13,693 nt of DNA from JANNXQ01 sp031425095. Lineage in GTDB: Bacteria; Verrucomicrobiota; Verrucomicrobiia; Chthoniobacterales; Chthoniobacteraceae. Below, one piece after another: positions 1 to 6,031 of this stretch. The position numbers and the translations under genes are program-made. A model generated the notes under the pieces. The model did no database searches, was not told where the DNA came from, and worked only from the letters and a program-made list of their open reading frames with translations. Location of the stretch: positions 1-13,693 of the forward strand of contig JANPIS010000267.1 of the NCBI GenBank assembly GCA_031425095.1, written 5' to 3'. Positions within the stretch are counted from its first letter, which is position 1, and every line of letters starts with the position of its first letter.

Positions 1-1004
1 TGCGCGTCCGTTTGCGAGCCTGCGGAATAGGATCGGCTGGGCTTGCCGGCGAACTCGCCGGGGATCGTGTCCCATGCGGCATCGGGATCGCGCATCACTC
101 CCTCGGCGACGAGCGCCGTGGTATCGATGCTCCGAAAGCCGTTCGCCTCGAGGGCGGCGCGCAGCTTTTCCGGTCCCTGCTCCGCCGCGGCGGCAAAGGC
201 GCGGGACACGGTATCCGAATTGCGCGCCACCCGCGCTACTTCGACCGAGTCCGTCGCGCGAAGACTGCTTTTGCCGATCGCGCTGTGCGCCATAAGCCGC
301 CCGGTGATGTCCTGGATGCCGTCCGCCAGGGTATTGGCGCGGGCGAGATCGGTGCGCGCAAGTTCTTCGAACGCCGCCTGCGCTTCAGTCGGATTGTCTC
401 TCCACTGCCGCGTACCCGCTGCAAACTCTTCGGCGATGGCACCGGGCGGCTTCGGACGAAACCGCGCCAGCGCCTCCGTGAGCTGTCCATGTCCCGACCA
501 TAACGAGCGGCTCTTGCCGTCGTTCTTGATCACCAACGCCCCGTCGAGCGCGCGCATCGCCGCGGCGCCACCTTCGGGATCGACCTCCAGCCAGCGGCGT
601 ACGAGCGCATCCATATAGGCGCGGCTGTAGAGTGCGCCGTCGCCAGGCGTGGAGTTCGGAAACGGAAACTCCTTCGGCGCCGTTGCCAGCGCACGGAAAT
701 CCTCCGCCGTGAGCGTGGAGAAGAGCGTTTGTGTTTCCGCCGCTGTGGCGAGTGGATTGCGCCCACGCGCGAGCTCCTTCAATCGCTCACGAAGAGGCTT
801 TGCTTCCGGATTGGTCGCGTCCGCGGTGTTAGCGGTGGCCGGTGGCGGCGGGAGTTCGGGTGATCGCGCTGGAGCGGTCTCGCTCGCAATCATGGGCACG
901 GCATTCTCCAGCCGCCCGTGCCGCCACGAGCCCGCGGCCAAGCCGAGCGCTCCAGCCAGCAACGTGAGAAGCAGCGTGCGCAGGGAAAAAGGGGAGGAGT
1001 GCAT
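1..1004 (-). CDS. Secreted or membrane-anchored protein of unknown function, C-terminus cut by window edge
   Basis: An uninterrupted minus-strand frame runs from an ATG at 1004 off the left edge, giving 334 visible residues. The N-terminus has a short polar stretch and then a hydrophobic segment (about residues 9-26, LRTLLLTLLAGALGLAAGS), so it is a signal peptide or N-terminal anchor. A low-complexity Ala/Pro/Thr linker follows (about 40-68). The rest looks alpha-helical, with Ala-rich stretches such as RRWLEVDPEGG (about 137-147). Short 'W...DP' segments of this kind occur in helical-repeat secreted proteins of Verrucomicrobiota; that comparison is from memory, not a search. No catalytic motif is visible. 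There is no clear Shine-Dalgarno sequence before the ATG. The gene lies 125 bp downstream of miaB on the same strand, separated from it by a strong hairpin, so it may or may not share the transcript. I do not recognise the family and assign no function. Confidence 0.8.
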   Translation of the reverse strand, partial: MHSSPFSLRTLLLTLLAGALGLAAGSWRHGRLENAVPMIASETAPARSPELPPPPATANTADATNPEAKPLRERLKELARGRNPLATAAETQTLFSTLTAEDFRALATAPKEFPFPNSTPGDGALYSRAYMDALVRRWLEVDPEGGAAAMRALDGALVIKNDGKSRSLWSGHGQLTEALARFRPKPPGAIAEEFAAGTRQWRDNPTEAQAAFEELARTDLARANTLADGIQDITGRLMAHSAIGKSSLRATDSVEVARVARNSDTVSRAFAAAAEQGPEKLRAALEANGFRSIDTTALVAEGVMRDPDAAWDTIPGEFAGKPSRSYSAGSQTDA

Positions 1005-1049
1005 CCGCGACTGCCGTGATGGTTATCCCCGTTCGTGCGGCGGCGGCAA

Positions 1050-1118
1050 GCAAGGAGGAGGGGCGCCCTCGCCCCGAGTCGCAGAATCCTCGGGGGCGGG
1101 GGCGCCCCGGCTCCTTGC
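1050..1118. repeat. Long imperfect GC-rich hairpin downstream of miaB
   Basis: The arms are 1050-1078 and 1089-1118, around a 10-nt loop. They start with an exact 8-bp match (GCAAGGAG at 1050-1057 pairs with CTCCTTGC at 1111-1118) and continue with GGGGCGCCC-type and CCCCGAG-type blocks, with only a few mismatches or bulges. The hairpin begins 11 nt after the miaB stop codon in the direction of transcription. It could therefore end or process the miaB message. No T-tract follows on the minus strand, so it is not a canonical intrinsic terminator. The length and near symmetry also fit an interspersed palindromic repeat. Structure is seen; role is inferred. Confidence 0.7.
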
Positions 1119-1129
1119 GTCACGGCGGC

Positions 1130-2497
1130 CTACAGCACGGCGGGGGTGCCGTAGAGGGAGAAGCCGCTGCTGCGCTCGATCTGTACGTCGAAGACTTCGC
1201 CGACGTGGCGTTCGCTGCCTTCGAAAATGACGATCTTGTTCCCGGGGCTGCGGCCCATGAGGCGCTCGGCGTTCGTCTTGCTCGGGCCTTCGCAGAGGAT
1301 CTCCACGCGCTTCCCGATGAGGGCATCGCCGCTGGCGATCGCGGAGGCGTCGATCATACGCAGGAGGTCCTGGTTGCGCTCCTCTTTCACGGACTCGGGG
1401 ACTTGATCGGCGAGCTCCGCGGCGGGCGTGTCGCGGCGTTTGGAGTAGCGGAAGATGAAGGCGTTATCGAAGCCGATGCGCTCCACGAGTTCGCGCGTGG
1501 CGGCGTAGTCGGCGTCGGTCTCGCCGGGGAAGCCAACGATCACGTCGGTGGTCAGCGCGATGTCGGGCCGGGTGGCGCGGATGCGCTGGGTGAGGTCGAA
1601 ATATTTCTCCGCGGTGTAGGTGCGGTGCATTGCTTTCAGGATGCGATCGCTGCCGCTTTGCATCGGGAGATGCACGTGCGGCATGAGCTTCGGCAGGCGC
1701 GTGAACGCGTCGATCAAGTCCTGGCGAAAGCCGATGGGATGCGGCGAGGTGAAGCGCAGCCGCGCGAGTCCTGGGATGCCGTGGACGGCTTCGAGGAGCT
1801 GGACGAAGGGGCTCAGCCCGTCGCGTTTCTCAAACTCGTGCCGTCCGTAAAGATTCACGATCTGCCCAAGCAGCGTGACTTCCTTCACCCCGCGCTCCAC
1901 GAGGCCGCGCACTTCGGCGACGATCTCCGCGATGCCGCGGCTGCGCTCGGCTCCGCGGGTGGAGGGCACGATGCAAAAGGTGCAGTGCATATTGCAGCCC
2001 TGCATGATGGAGACGAAGGCCGTGGCCTGGCGCTCTTTCAGCACATGTTCGCGGATCGTCTCCTGCGAGCCAGCCTCCGCTTCCACATCGACGATCGAGG
2101 TGCGCACGTCGTCCATGAGCCGCTCGCGGATCGCCTGCTTGCGCTGGACGAGTTCGTCCACGTAGTCGGCGACCTTGTGAAATTTCTGCGTGCCGACGAC
2201 GAGATCGACGTGGCCGATGTCGTGGACGAGTTCCGCGCCACGCGATTGCGCCATGCAGCCGAGAAAGCCGAAGACCATCTCGGGCTTGCCCGCGCGCAGT
2301 CGGCCGAGCAGCCCCATTTTCCCAATCGCCTTCTGCTCGGCCATGTCGCGCACCGAGCAGGTATTCAGCAGCACCACGTCGGCCTCCGTTTCGCGCGCCG
2401 TGAGTTCGTAACCGCGGGCGAGGAGATCGCGCGCGACCTGCTCGGAGTCGCGCTCGTTCATCTGGCAGCCGTAGGTTTTGAGGAAGACTTTGGGCAT
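1130..2497 (-). CDS. miaB: tRNA-2-methylthio-N6-dimethylallyladenosine synthase MiaB
   Basis: A radical-SAM methylthiotransferase of 455 residues, a normal length for the family. MiaB adds a methylthio group to i6A37 of tRNAs reading UNN codons and uses two [4Fe-4S] clusters. The N-terminal domain carries the three auxiliary-cluster cysteines C11 (KTYGCQMN), C47 (NTCSVRD) and C81 (GFLGCMAQ). The radical-SAM triad is C168, C172 and C175 in MQGCNMHCTFCIVPSTRG. VTLLGQIVNLYG (about 208-218) matches the family's LLGQNVNSY motif, with Ile in place of the usual first Asn. The last 70 or so residues form the TRAM RNA-binding domain. The frame stays open upstream to 3169, but MPKVFLKTYGCQMN is the family N-terminus, so I chose the ATG at 2497; an AGAAGG lies about 12 nt upstream. 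A 24-bp inverted-repeat element lies between this gene and sbtB, so it may have its own promoter. Confidence 0.97.
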   Translation of the reverse strand: MPKVFLKTYGCQMNERDSEQVARDLLARGYELTARETEADVVLLNTCSVRDMAEQKAIGKMGLLGRLRAGKPEMVFGFLGCMAQSRGAELVHDIGHVDLVVGTQKFHKVADYVDELVQRKQAIRERLMDDVRTSIVDVEAEAGSQETIREHVLKERQATAFVSIMQGCNMHCTFCIVPSTRGAERSRGIAEIVAEVRGLVERGVKEVTLLGQIVNLYGRHEFEKRDGLSPFVQLLEAVHGIPGLARLRFTSPHPIGFRQDLIDAFTRLPKLMPHVHLPMQSGSDRILKAMHRTYTAEKYFDLTQRIRATRPDIALTTDVIVGFPGETDADYAATRELVERIGFDNAFIFRYSKRRDTPAAELADQVPESVKEERNQDLLRMIDASAIASGDALIGKRVEILCEGPSKTNAERLMGRSPGNKIVIFEGSERHVGEVFDVQIERSSGFSLYGTPAVL

Positions 2498-2551
2498 CGG
2501 CGGGGCGTGCCTTCTACTGGCAAACGGCCATGCGATCAAGGGAGGCGGACT

Positions 2552-2663
2552 GGTGGATGGCGCGCTCCGAGCGCCTTGGTCCGCCACGCGCGAATGCGCC
2601 ACTTCCACGAAGTGTGGCCTGCGGCAAGCGTTTTGCCATGGCGCTCGGAGCGCGCCATCCACC
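2552..2663. repeat. 112-bp REP/MITE-like element with perfect 24-bp inverted arms
   Basis: The left arm 2552-2575 and right arm 2640-2663 are exact reverse complements over 24 bp. Inside each arm is a 13-nt palindrome, GCGCTC-N-GAGCGC (2562-2574 and 2641-2653). The 64-bp centre holds a further small hairpin (CACTTC at 2600-2605, GAAGTG at 2609-2614, loop CAC). The element starts 1 nt after the sbtB stop and ends 54 nt before the miaB start, filling most of the 167-bp gap. It encodes nothing recognisable. Nested palindromes of this size suit a mobile palindromic repeat, a protein-binding site pair or a transcript-processing hairpin. No direct target duplication is obvious at its ends. Confidence 0.8.
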
Positions 2664-2664
2664 T

Positions 2665-2967
2665 TCAAAATTTCTCCGGGCGCAACACGCGGATGTCGCT
2701 CTCGTAGGCGACCATTGCGTAGCGCGGAAAAAAGTCGGCATGCAGCCTCGTGAGCAGCCGCTCCGAGGTTTCGGGCGCGACGATCACCTTGAACTTGATG
2801 TTCGCGGACTCCGGCAGATCGGCGATGCGATCCCCTTTCGAGCCGGAGCCTTCCACGTGGATGAGCGTGTAGCCGTGGGCGCCCACTTCGGCGAGCAGGC
2901 GCACGATCGGTTCGCGGGCGAAGGCTTCGACCACGATGGTGACGAGTTTCATCGGATGCAGGGTCAT
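2665..2967 (-). CDS. sbtB: PII-like regulator of the bicarbonate transporter, SbtB type
   Basis: A 100-residue protein with the ferredoxin-like fold pattern of PII signal proteins. SbtB proteins are trimers that bind adenine nucleotides, including cAMP, and control the SbtA bicarbonate permease at the membrane. Family-like features are an N-terminal strand (KLVTIVVEA), GAHGYTLIHVEGSGSKGDR (about 29-47) covering the first helix end and the T-loop, ANIKFKVIV (55-63), which resembles SNVKFEVLT of cyanobacterial SbtB, and FFPRYAMVAYESDIRVLRPEKF at the C-terminus. The C-terminal CGPxGC redox loop of some cyanobacterial SbtB proteins is absent. The start at 2967 overlaps the sbtA stop (ATGA) and has GGGAGG 6 nt upstream, which argues for translational coupling. 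The internal Met at 2952 is an alternative with no RBS. The position directly after sbtA makes the assignment strong. Confidence 0.9.
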   Translation of the reverse strand: MTLHPMKLVTIVVEAFAREPIVRLLAEVGAHGYTLIHVEGSGSKGDRIADLPESANIKFKVIVAPETSERLLTRLHADFFPRYAMVAYESDIRVLRPEKF

Positions 2968-3956
2968 GGCGTGCCTCCCATCCACCAGCGGGCCATCTGG
3001 AGGTAAAGCGGAATTCCGATGGTGACGTTGAAGGGGAAAGTGATCGCGAGCGCGGCGGTGAGCGAGAGCGTCGGGTTCGCCTCGGGCAGGGAAAGGCGCA
3101 TCGCGGCCGGCGCGGCGATGTAGCTGGCGCTGGCGGCGAGCGCACCGAGCAGTGCCGCTCCGCCCGCACTCAGGCCCGCGAAAATCCCGACACCCGCTCC
3201 GAGGAACCCATGCAGCAGCGGCATGAGGAGGCCGAAGCCGAGCAGGAAGGCGCCCGCTTTCTTCAGATCGCCAAGACGCCGTCCCGCCACCGTGCCCATC
3301 TCGAGCAGGAAGAGCGTGAGCACGCCTTGGAATGGGGTGACGAAAAATCCGGCCGTGGCGTCGTAGCCGCGTTTGCCGCTGAGGTAGCCGGCGAGGAGCG
3401 CGCCGAGCAGGAGAAAGACGCTGCGTCCGAGCAGCGCCTCGTGCAGCGCGCCGCGGATCGTCTCGCCGAGCGAACCTCCGCGCCCGTCACTCCGCAGCGC
3501 CATCTTTCCGAGCAGCACGCCAAGGATGATCGCCGGAGACTCCATCACCGCGAGGAAAGCGGCGGCGTAATTTTCCGCCGGCTCACCGATCTGGCTGAGG
3601 TAATTCGTAGCGGCGATGAAGGTGACCGCGCTGACCGAGCCGTAGTGCGCGGCGACGGACGCGGCGTCCACGGCGGAGAGCTTGCCGAGCCGCAGGATGG
3701 GGTAACACCAGAGTGGAATGACCGTGCCGAGCAGGATCGCCGCGAGCGCCGGCAGCCAGACCTTCGCGAGGCCCGCCTCCGAGATCGAGACACCACCTTT
3801 GAAGCCGATCGCGACCAGCAAGTACACCGTGAGTGTGACGTAGAGCGGCTCGGGCAGTTTGAGATCTGTCTTCAACACCGCGGCGAGCACGCCGAGCACG
3901 AAGAAGAGCACCGCCGGGGTCAGGAGATTGGCGGTGATGGCTTCGTGGAGCGGCAT
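2964..3956 (-). CDS. sbtA: Sodium-dependent bicarbonate permease SbtA (DUF897 family)
   Basis: A polytopic inner-membrane protein of 330 residues with about ten hydrophobic segments. It is somewhat shorter than cyanobacterial SbtA (about 370). SbtA takes up HCO3- together with Na+. Family-typical stretches are LLTPAVLFFVLGVLAAVLKTDLKLPE near the N-terminus, YLLVAIGFKGG (about 45-55), AAHYGSVSAVTFIAA (about 105-119) and AVMESPAIILGVLLG (about 135-149). The charged loop RSDGRGGSLGETIRGALHEALLGRS (about 154-178) corresponds to the cytoplasmic linker between the two halves, here shorter than usual. The second half repeats the transporter fold and includes the GAFLLGFGLLMPLLHG and SASYIAAPAAMR segments. 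I chose the ATG at 3956 (MPLHEAITANLL); a GTG at 4010 is possible but would reach far into the promoter gap. sbtB overlaps its stop codon, and a carbonic anhydrase diverges 100 bp away. Confidence 0.93.
   Translation of the reverse strand: MPLHEAITANLLTPAVLFFVLGVLAAVLKTDLKLPEPLYVTLTVYLLVAIGFKGGVSISEAGLAKVWLPALAAILLGTVIPLWCYPILRLGKLSAVDAASVAAHYGSVSAVTFIAATNYLSQIGEPAENYAAAFLAVMESPAIILGVLLGKMALRSDGRGGSLGETIRGALHEALLGRSVFLLLGALLAGYLSGKRGYDATAGFFVTPFQGVLTLFLLEMGTVAGRRLGDLKKAGAFLLGFGLLMPLLHGFLGAGVGIFAGLSAGGAALLGALAASASYIAAPAAMRLSLPEANPTLSLTAALAITFPFNVTIGIPLYLQMARWWMGGTP
2974..2979 (-). promoter_or_regulatory. Shine-Dalgarno site of sbtB
   Basis: GGGAGG on the minus strand ends 6 nt before the ATG at 2967 and lies inside the last codons of sbtA. 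It is one of the best Shine-Dalgarno matches in the window and decides the sbtB start: ATG 2967 rather than ATG 2952. Confidence 0.7.
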
Positions 3957-4056
3957 GGTCGCCGCGCTGTTTATCGTCGTCTCCCCGCCGTGGCAACTCG
4001 CGCAATGCACAACGCCATTCCCATTCGGCGCGCCGTCGCGTAGTTACCTCAGGCCG
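3957..4056. promoter_or_regulatory. 100-bp divergent control region between sbtA and carbonic anhydrase
   Basis: Both starts face away from this gap, so it must hold the promoters of both units unless they lie inside the neighbouring genes. On the minus strand, TTGCCA is followed after 17 bp by TAAACA, a weak sigma70-like pair (only three of six matches in the -10). On the plus strand I see no convincing promoter. An AGG lies 3 nt before the anhydrase ATG. A shared gap would allow co-regulation of transport and hydration, which is inference only. Confidence 0.4.
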
Positions 4057-4689
4057 ATGCGCGGCCTCGATCATCTCATTCAGAACAACCGCCTCTGGTC
4101 CGAGGCGATTCGCGCCCGCGAGCCGGAGTTCTTCAAGACGCTCGCGACGCAGCAATCCCCCGAATACCTCTGGATCGGCTGCTCCGACAGCCGCGTCCCG
4201 GCAAACCAGATCACCGGTTTGCTCCCCGGCGAAATCTTCGTGCATCGGAACATCGCGAACGTCGTCGTGCATACCGACCTGAACTGCCTCTCGGTGATGC
4301 AGTTTGCGGTGGATATCCTGAAGGTGAAGCACGTCGTGGTGGTCGGACACTACGGGTGCGCCGGGGTGAAGGCCGCGCTACTCAACCGGCGCTTCGGGCT
4401 GATCGACAACTGGCTGCGCCACATCCAGGACGTGCGCCAGAAACACGCCGTGGCGATCGAGGCGGTCGCGGAGGCCGAGCGGGCGGACCGCCTCTGCGAG
4501 CTGAACGTCATCGAGCAGGTCGTGAATGTGAGCCAGACCACCGTGCTGCAGGATGCCTGGGACCGCGGGCAGGACGTCACCGTGCATGGCTGGGTGTACT
4601 CGCTGGAGGATGGCTTGATCCGCGACTTGAAGGTGAGCATCTCCGCGCCCGGCGATCTCGCGCCAGCTTACCAGCAGGCAATCGCCTGA
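4057..4689 (+). CDS. can: Beta-class carbonic anhydrase (type II, allosteric-site residues present)
   Basis: A 210-residue cytoplasmic zinc enzyme that interconverts CO2 and bicarbonate. The zinc ligands are C42, D44, H98 and C101 (motifs IGCSDSRVP and VGHYGCAG), and the D44-R46 dyad is present. Residue numbers coincide with those of E. coli Can and H. influenzae HICA. The residues of the non-catalytic bicarbonate pocket of those type II enzymes are also in place: W39, G41, R64 (VHRN) and Y181 (GWVYSLEDG). Inhibition by bicarbonate at low pH is therefore expected from family knowledge. I chose the ATG at 4057 because MRGLDHLIQNN is the family N-terminus; the frame stays open further upstream into the divergent gap. 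The divergent sbtA-sbtB pair suggests the enzyme handles bicarbonate brought in by SbtA. Confidence 0.96.
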   Translation: MRGLDHLIQNNRLWSEAIRAREPEFFKTLATQQSPEYLWIGCSDSRVPANQITGLLPGEIFVHRNIANVVVHTDLNCLSVMQFAVDILKVKHVVVVGHYGCAGVKAALLNRRFGLIDNWLRHIQDVRQKHAVAIEAVAEAERADRLCELNVIEQVVNVSQTTVLQDAWDRGQDVTVHGWVYSLEDGLIRDLKVSISAPGDLAPAYQQAIA

Positions 4690-4690
4690 G

Positions 4691-4727
4691 TCCGGAAGCC
4701 GGAAGAGGATCGTGGGCGTAAACGCCC
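4691..4727 (+). terminator. Two short hairpins after the carbonic anhydrase gene (weak terminator candidate)
   Basis: TCCGG-AAG-CCGGA (4691-4703) starts 2 nt after the stop codon, and GGGCG-TAAA-CGCCC (4714-4727) follows. Each stem is only 5 bp and no T-run follows, so they are poor intrinsic terminators. The rest of the 113-bp gap to the HDOD gene shows nothing I can name apart from a GGAG at 4754-4757 before an alternative start. Confidence 0.25.
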
Positions 4728-4802
4728 GGGGAGTTGGCATCCGGCGCGCTACCGGAGTGGGGGATGAAGCTGGCCTCCGAGGCAGACGACCACCCCGCGC
4801 GC

Positions 4803-6014
4803 ATGAAAAAACGAATCCTCTTCGTCGATGACGACCCCGAGTTCCTGGAACTCTACCGGCTGCTCTTGGCGACCGACAATGCGGCGTGGGACCTCCACTT
4901 TGCGCAGGGTGTTGCGGATGCGGTGGAACTCCTGAGCGCTCAGCCGTGCGATGTTGTGGTCGCGAAGTGGCGGATGGCCAACGTGGCGGGGAACGCCCTT
5001 TTTTCCGAAATCGCAAAAGGTCATCCGGGCATCGCGCGAATCGTCGTGTCGGAGTTGTGCGACCAGGAGGAGGTCTCCAAAGCGCTCTGGGGTCGGCACC
5101 AGTTCATCCCCACGCCGATCGACCTCAATCTCCTCCGCTCCACGCTCTGGCGCGTCTGCTCGATGCACGATGCTTCCCTCGATCGGAAGATCGAGAGCCT
5201 GCTCTCTGCGGACTACACCGTGCCGAGCCTGCCGTCGCTCTACTTCAACGTCCTCCGTGCGATGGACTCGCCGGATGCGTCGGTCACGGAGGTCGGCGAG
5301 ATCATCGCACAGGATCCTGCGATGGTGGTGAAGGTCCTGCAGTTGGTGAACTCCGCCTTCTTTGGCATCGCGCGCCGCATCTCCAATCCGGTGGAGGCGG
5401 TGCAGATCCTCGGCTTGAAAAAAGTGCGCGCGCTGGTGCTCTCAGTCCACGTCTTCTCGTGCTTCGATCAGGTGCGGATGAAGAGTTTCCCGCTCTCGCG
5501 ACTGTGGAGTCGCAGCCTCGCGGCGGGCCACATCGCGCTGAAGCTTTGCCGCGCCGAGCGCGCCGACAAGGCGACGACCGAAGAAGCACAACTGGCCTGC
5601 ATGTTGCACGATGTCGGGAAGGTGATCCTCGCTTCCGGAGACCCCGATCGCTACCAGAGCGCCGTGGCGCTCGCGCTCAAACGGGGCGGGTCTTTGGTCG
5701 AGGCCGAGACTGAGATTTTCGGAGCGTCGCATGCGGAAGTGGGCGCGTTTCTCCTCAGTCGATGGGGCCTGCCCATCTCGGTGATCGAAGCCATCGCGTT
5801 GCACCACGATCCGTGTCGCACCTCGCTGGACTGTTTCTCGCCGCTGACCGCCGCGCATGTGGCGACATGCCTGCAGGATGAGTTGAGCGATTCCGCGCTC
5901 CTCACCCAGCCGACGGAAGTGGATATGGAGTATCTCGTCCGGATCGGGCTCATCGATCGGCTGGCGGTCTGGCGCGAAGCGGTGGAGGAAGTCGAGGCGC
6001 TCGCCGCGGTGTAG
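4803..6014 (+). CDS. HDOD-domain protein with a degenerate (pseudo-)receiver domain
   Basis: A 403-residue cytoplasmic protein. Residues 1-120 form a CheY-like receiver (KKRILFVDDDPEF, acidic residues D9-D11). The phosphoacceptor position is Lys55 (DVVVAKWRM instead of the usual DVVxxDxxM), and the conserved Lys before the beta5 Pro is Thr104 (FIPTPID). Phosphorylation is therefore unlikely. Residues about 135-340 form an HDOD domain: VPSLPSLYFNVLRAM, IIAQDPAMVVKVLQLVNSAFFG, VQILGLKKVRALVLS, an HD-type motif MLHDVGKVIL (268-276) and IALHHDPC (331-338). HDOD proteins act in signalling and in control of cyclic-di-GMP, motility or stress in other bacteria; the role here is unknown. The start at 4803 (MKKRILFVDDD) fits the family but lacks an RBS. 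An in-frame ATG at 4764 has GGAG 6 nt upstream and would add 13 residues. The DUF58 gene follows after 17 bp. Confidence 0.92.
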   Translation: MKKRILFVDDDPEFLELYRLLLATDNAAWDLHFAQGVADAVELLSAQPCDVVVAKWRMANVAGNALFSEIAKGHPGIARIVVSELCDQEEVSKALWGRHQFIPTPIDLNLLRSTLWRVCSMHDASLDRKIESLLSADYTVPSLPSLYFNVLRAMDSPDASVTEVGEIIAQDPAMVVKVLQLVNSAFFGIARRISNPVEAVQILGLKKVRALVLSVHVFSCFDQVRMKSFPLSRLWSRSLAAGHIALKLCRAERADKATTEEAQLACMLHDVGKVILASGDPDRYQSAVALALKRGGSLVEAETEIFGASHAEVGAFLLSRWGLPISVIEAIALHHDPCRTSLDCFSPLTAAHVATCLQDELSDSALLTQPTEVDMEYLVRIGLIDRLAVWREAVEEVEALAAV

Positions 6015-6031
6015 CCGGCACTCCGGCGGGA

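Noticed and set aside
12..618. Plus-strand open frames at the left end (12-503, 43-618)
   Set aside because: They are shadows of the minus-strand secreted protein, whose frame is uninterrupted from 1004 to the edge and has a signal-peptide-like N-terminus.
1016..2707. Plus-strand open frame of 563 codons opposite miaB
   Set aside because: It is the antisense of a certain miaB gene. Long antisense frames are common in GC-rich genes, and its translation has no recognisable domain.
2498..3169. Upstream in-frame extension of miaB to 3169
   Set aside because: It would overlap all of sbtB in another frame and read through the inverted-repeat element. The family N-terminus begins at 2497.
3957..4010. 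CASCH heme-c-like motif in a GTG-started N-terminal extension of sbtA
   Set aside because: The motif appears only if translation starts at the GTG at 4010. No cytochrome fold surrounds it, and SbtA needs no such domain, so I take it as chance within the promoter gap.
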